The position numbers were made by a program, and so were the translations under genes. A stretch of 8,265 nucleotides of DNA, taken from the NCBI GenBank assembly GCA_003645975.1, contig QNDP01000047.1, positions 1-8,265 of the forward strand. The letters run 5' to 3'. Source of the DNA: Candidatus Hydrothermota bacterium (GTDB lineage: Bacteria > Hydrothermota > Hydrothermia > B15-G9). The notes below the pieces were generated by a model. That model saw only the letters and a list, made by a program, of their open reading frames with translations, was not told where the DNA came from and did no database searches. Numbering within the stretch: position 1 is the stretch's first letter; every line of letters starts with the position of its first letter. Shown in pieces: positions 6,991-8,265 of this stretch.

Positions 6991-6997
6991 CCTCCTT
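6991..6997 (-). promoter_or_regulatory. Shine-Dalgarno site that fixes the start of the first Roadblock gene
   Basis: AAGGAGG on the minus strand, 8 nt before the ATG at 6982. It lies inside the longer frame beginning at 7021, whose own upstream sequence has no ribosome site. Confidence 0.85.
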
Positions 6998-7004
6998 TTT
7001 GTCC

Positions 7005-7034
7005 ATTATATGGTATCCCATTAAGTCCGTGCAA
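7005..7034 (-). promoter_or_regulatory. Predicted promoter of the Roadblock-Ppx/GppA operon
   Basis: A perfect TATAAT (7010-7005 on the minus strand) lies 18 bp after a weak -35, TTGCAC (7034-7029). Transcription would start near 6998, just before the Shine-Dalgarno, giving a leader of about 16 nt. This matches the short leader predicted for the large secreted-protein gene. The weak -35 and the palindrome upstream suggest activator dependence (inference). Confidence 0.6.
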
Positions 7035-7043
7035 TCTACAGGC

Positions 7044-7065
7044 TTGCGATGTTCAACATCGGCAA
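7044..7065. promoter_or_regulatory. Palindromic candidate operator upstream of the Roadblock operon
   Basis: CGATGTT-C-AACATCG is a perfect 7+1+7 palindrome at 7047-7061. It extends to TTGC (7044-7047) and GCAA (7062-7065) with one extra G. It is centred about 56 bp upstream of the predicted transcription start, a position typical of activator sites. A further AACATCG half-site occurs at 7091-7097. No T-run follows on either strand, so it is not a terminator. Confidence 0.5.
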
Positions 7066-7097
7066 ATTCTCATTGCCACAGTGAAGGGCTAACATCG

Positions 7098-7110
7098 AGT
7101 GAAATTCACT
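7098..7110. repeat. Short palindrome in the spacer before the Roadblock operon
   Basis: AGTGAAATTCACT, a perfect 6+1+6 palindrome next to the third AACATCG half-site (7091-7097). It could be part of a compound regulatory region. No terminator for the upstream secreted-protein gene is evident in this spacer. Confidence 0.3.
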
Positions 7111-7161
7111 TAAAAGCAGGATATTGAGAGGGGATTCTCGAAAGTTCCTAAATTGCCTTTA

Positions 7162-8265
7162 TTACCTCATCACCACAAATTTTGTGGTGGCCTTCAATCC
7201 GTTCGATGCCTCCATCTCAACGAAATACAACCCGTTGGGGACCAATCGATTATTCTCATCGCGCAGATCCCACACATGTTCAACAACATCTGCTGGCATC
7301 CGCAGCTTGTCGGTCTTAACAAGCCTGCCTGAAATGTCGAACACTTTGATGGTCAAAAGGGTTCCGGTAGGTGCCATGATCATTATCGACACCCGATCCT
7401 TTGTTGGGTTGGGATGGATTTCGAGTTTTGGCTCCCTTATCCCTCTCTCAAATGTGAACCAACTTCCGCTGACCTCGATGTCGTCGATGAAGAAGCCTTC
7501 GCCGACGCACGAATCGCTATCGCTCTCAAAGACAAACTTGACCTTTGCCGGCTCTCTTGGATTCAGGAATCCGATGTCGTAAGTGTATTTTGCCCAATCG
7601 ACAACGATGTCGAGGGGTCGAGGATCGTCCAATGCGCCGCCAGAACCGATGAAATCCAAAAGGTATTCCTGACCGTCCTGTTCGACATAGACATAGATGC
7701 CATCGACGCCGTAGTTCGTGGCCTCGAACTTCAGCCAGAATGAGAGCTGCGCATCGTAAGGCACTGGAAACGATGGAGATTCAAGCGTATCGCTCCAGTT
7801 CGGTTCGTATCCCACGCTGTCAATTCCACAATAGACCGAGTGTGTTCCACTATGCGATTCGTAATCAACGATATGCCAATGGCCGGTCATTCTCCACAAA
7901 AATGTGAAAGTTGTCTCAAAGTCCGCCTGCCAGTTGAGTGAGAGTAGATTGCCTGAAAATTCATAAGTCCATCCGAGTTTTCGACCTCTAAAATCTGATG
8001 TCAAAACGATTTGTCCCGATGAGGACGGATCTTCGGCGGAGAACTCGAAGTAGAAGGCCGCAGTTGAACCCGGCGGTATTGAGTCGATAGACATGCTATT
8101 CTGTGTGAAAATGACATGTGATGCCTCGATGGATGCGTTGACATTGTGTGCTGTCGCAAGGCCTGCGTTCTGAACCGACACACGCACATAGCCGGCGAGA
8201 AACGGCGGCATCGTTTTACCTGTGTCAAATTCCGTCTGGATTCCAACGACTTGCAAAAGCGGCGC
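7162..8265 (-). CDS. Secreted multidomain protein with C-terminal sorting domain (C-terminal part, N-terminus beyond window)
   Basis: The last 367 residues are visible; the frame is open to the right edge, so the start lies outside. The internal TTG at 8256 is probably a Leu codon, not a start. In order: a CARDB-like domain (AGYVRVSVQNAGLATAHNVN, then SIPPGSTAAFYFEF) over roughly the first 105 residues; a MAM or M6/immune-inhibitor-A-type jelly roll (SGTHSVYCG, WSDTLESPSFPVPYDAQLSF, FFIDDIEVSG) over about 110-265; and a FlgD-like/T9SS type A sorting domain in the last 95 residues (LEIHPNPTKDRVSIMI, VFDISGRLVKT, VPNGLYFVEM, ending KFVVMR). This arrangement is common at the end of secreted proteases such as C25/gingipain-like or M6 enzymes, but no catalytic domain is in view. 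It is likely exported and cell-surface attached or released. No clear terminator follows. Confidence 0.85.
   Translation of the reverse strand, partial: APLLQVVGIQTEFDTGKTMPPFLAGYVRVSVQNAGLATAHNVNASIEASHVIFTQNSMSIDSIPPGSTAAFYFEFSAEDPSSSGQIVLTSDFRGRKLGWTYEFSGNLLSLNWQADFETTFTFLWRMTGHWHIVDYESHSGTHSVYCGIDSVGYEPNWSDTLESPSFPVPYDAQLSFWLKFEATNYGVDGIYVYVEQDGQEYLLDFIGSGGALDDPRPLDIVVDWAKYTYDIGFLNPREPAKVKFVFESDSDSCVGEGFFIDDIEVSGSWFTFERGIREPKLEIHPNPTKDRVSIMIMAPTGTLLTIKVFDISGRLVKTDKLRMPADVVEHVWDLRDENNRLVPNGLYFVEMEASNGLKATTKFVVMR

Noticed and set aside
7126..7139. GAGA-N6-TCTC as terminator of the rightmost gene
   Set aside because: It has only 4 paired bases and no T-run directly after the stem.
8254..8256. 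TTG at 8256 as the true start of the rightmost gene
   Set aside because: The frame stays open to the window edge, no ribosome site or signal peptide is present, and the sequence begins inside a CARDB-like domain; it is a C-terminal fragment.

Overview
The window comes from a diderm (LPS-type) bacterium of moderate GC. All seven genes read from the minus strand, so the window is read from right to left. The left edge holds the start of lpxD, a lipid A gene, which implies an outer membrane. Two of the genes encode secreted multidomain proteins that end in a Por/T9SS-type (FlgD-like) sorting domain. A UPF0282 metallo-hydrolase, a family best known from archaea and thermophiles, and two Roadblock/LC7 proteins are also present. 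This mix fits an FCB-related or WOR-3/Stahlbacteria-like candidate lineage. That placement is inference; no rRNA or other marker gene is in the window.

Right to left: (1) 8265-7162, the C-terminal part of a secreted protein (CARDB-like region, MAM/immune-inhibitor-A-like jelly roll, sorting domain), cut by the window edge. (2) A 140-bp spacer with a perfect TATAAT box and, upstream of it, a strong palindrome. (3) A tight three-gene operon: two consecutive but divergent Roadblock/LC7 proteins (6982-6599 and 6584-6189) and a short Ppx/GppA-family phosphatase (6178-5261), with gaps of 14 and 10 bp. (4) An AT-rich spacer of about 310 bp ending in a near-consensus promoter (TTGACA, 17 bp, TAAAAT) and a consensus Shine-Dalgarno. 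(5) A 1160-residue secreted protein (4946-1464) with a signal peptide, two nidogen-like APFW domains, two CARDB-like domains and a C-terminal sorting domain, followed by an intrinsic terminator. (6) The UPF0282 hydrolase (1262-363), with lpxD starting 7 bp after its stop.

Three observations stand out. The large secreted-protein transcript carries an 18-nt sequence over codons 3-8 that is complementary, with a single-base bulge, to the first bases after its own stop codon. This is an unexplained inverted repeat fitted exactly to the two ends of the gene. The Roadblock-Roadblock-Ppx/GppA operon lacks the small GTPase that usually accompanies bacterial Roadblock proteins. The promoter of that operon is preceded by a 15-nt palindrome whose half-site occurs a third time nearby. 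Codon-level evidence (Shine-Dalgarno and promoter position) moves three starts downstream of the longest open frames: 1262, 4946 and 6982.
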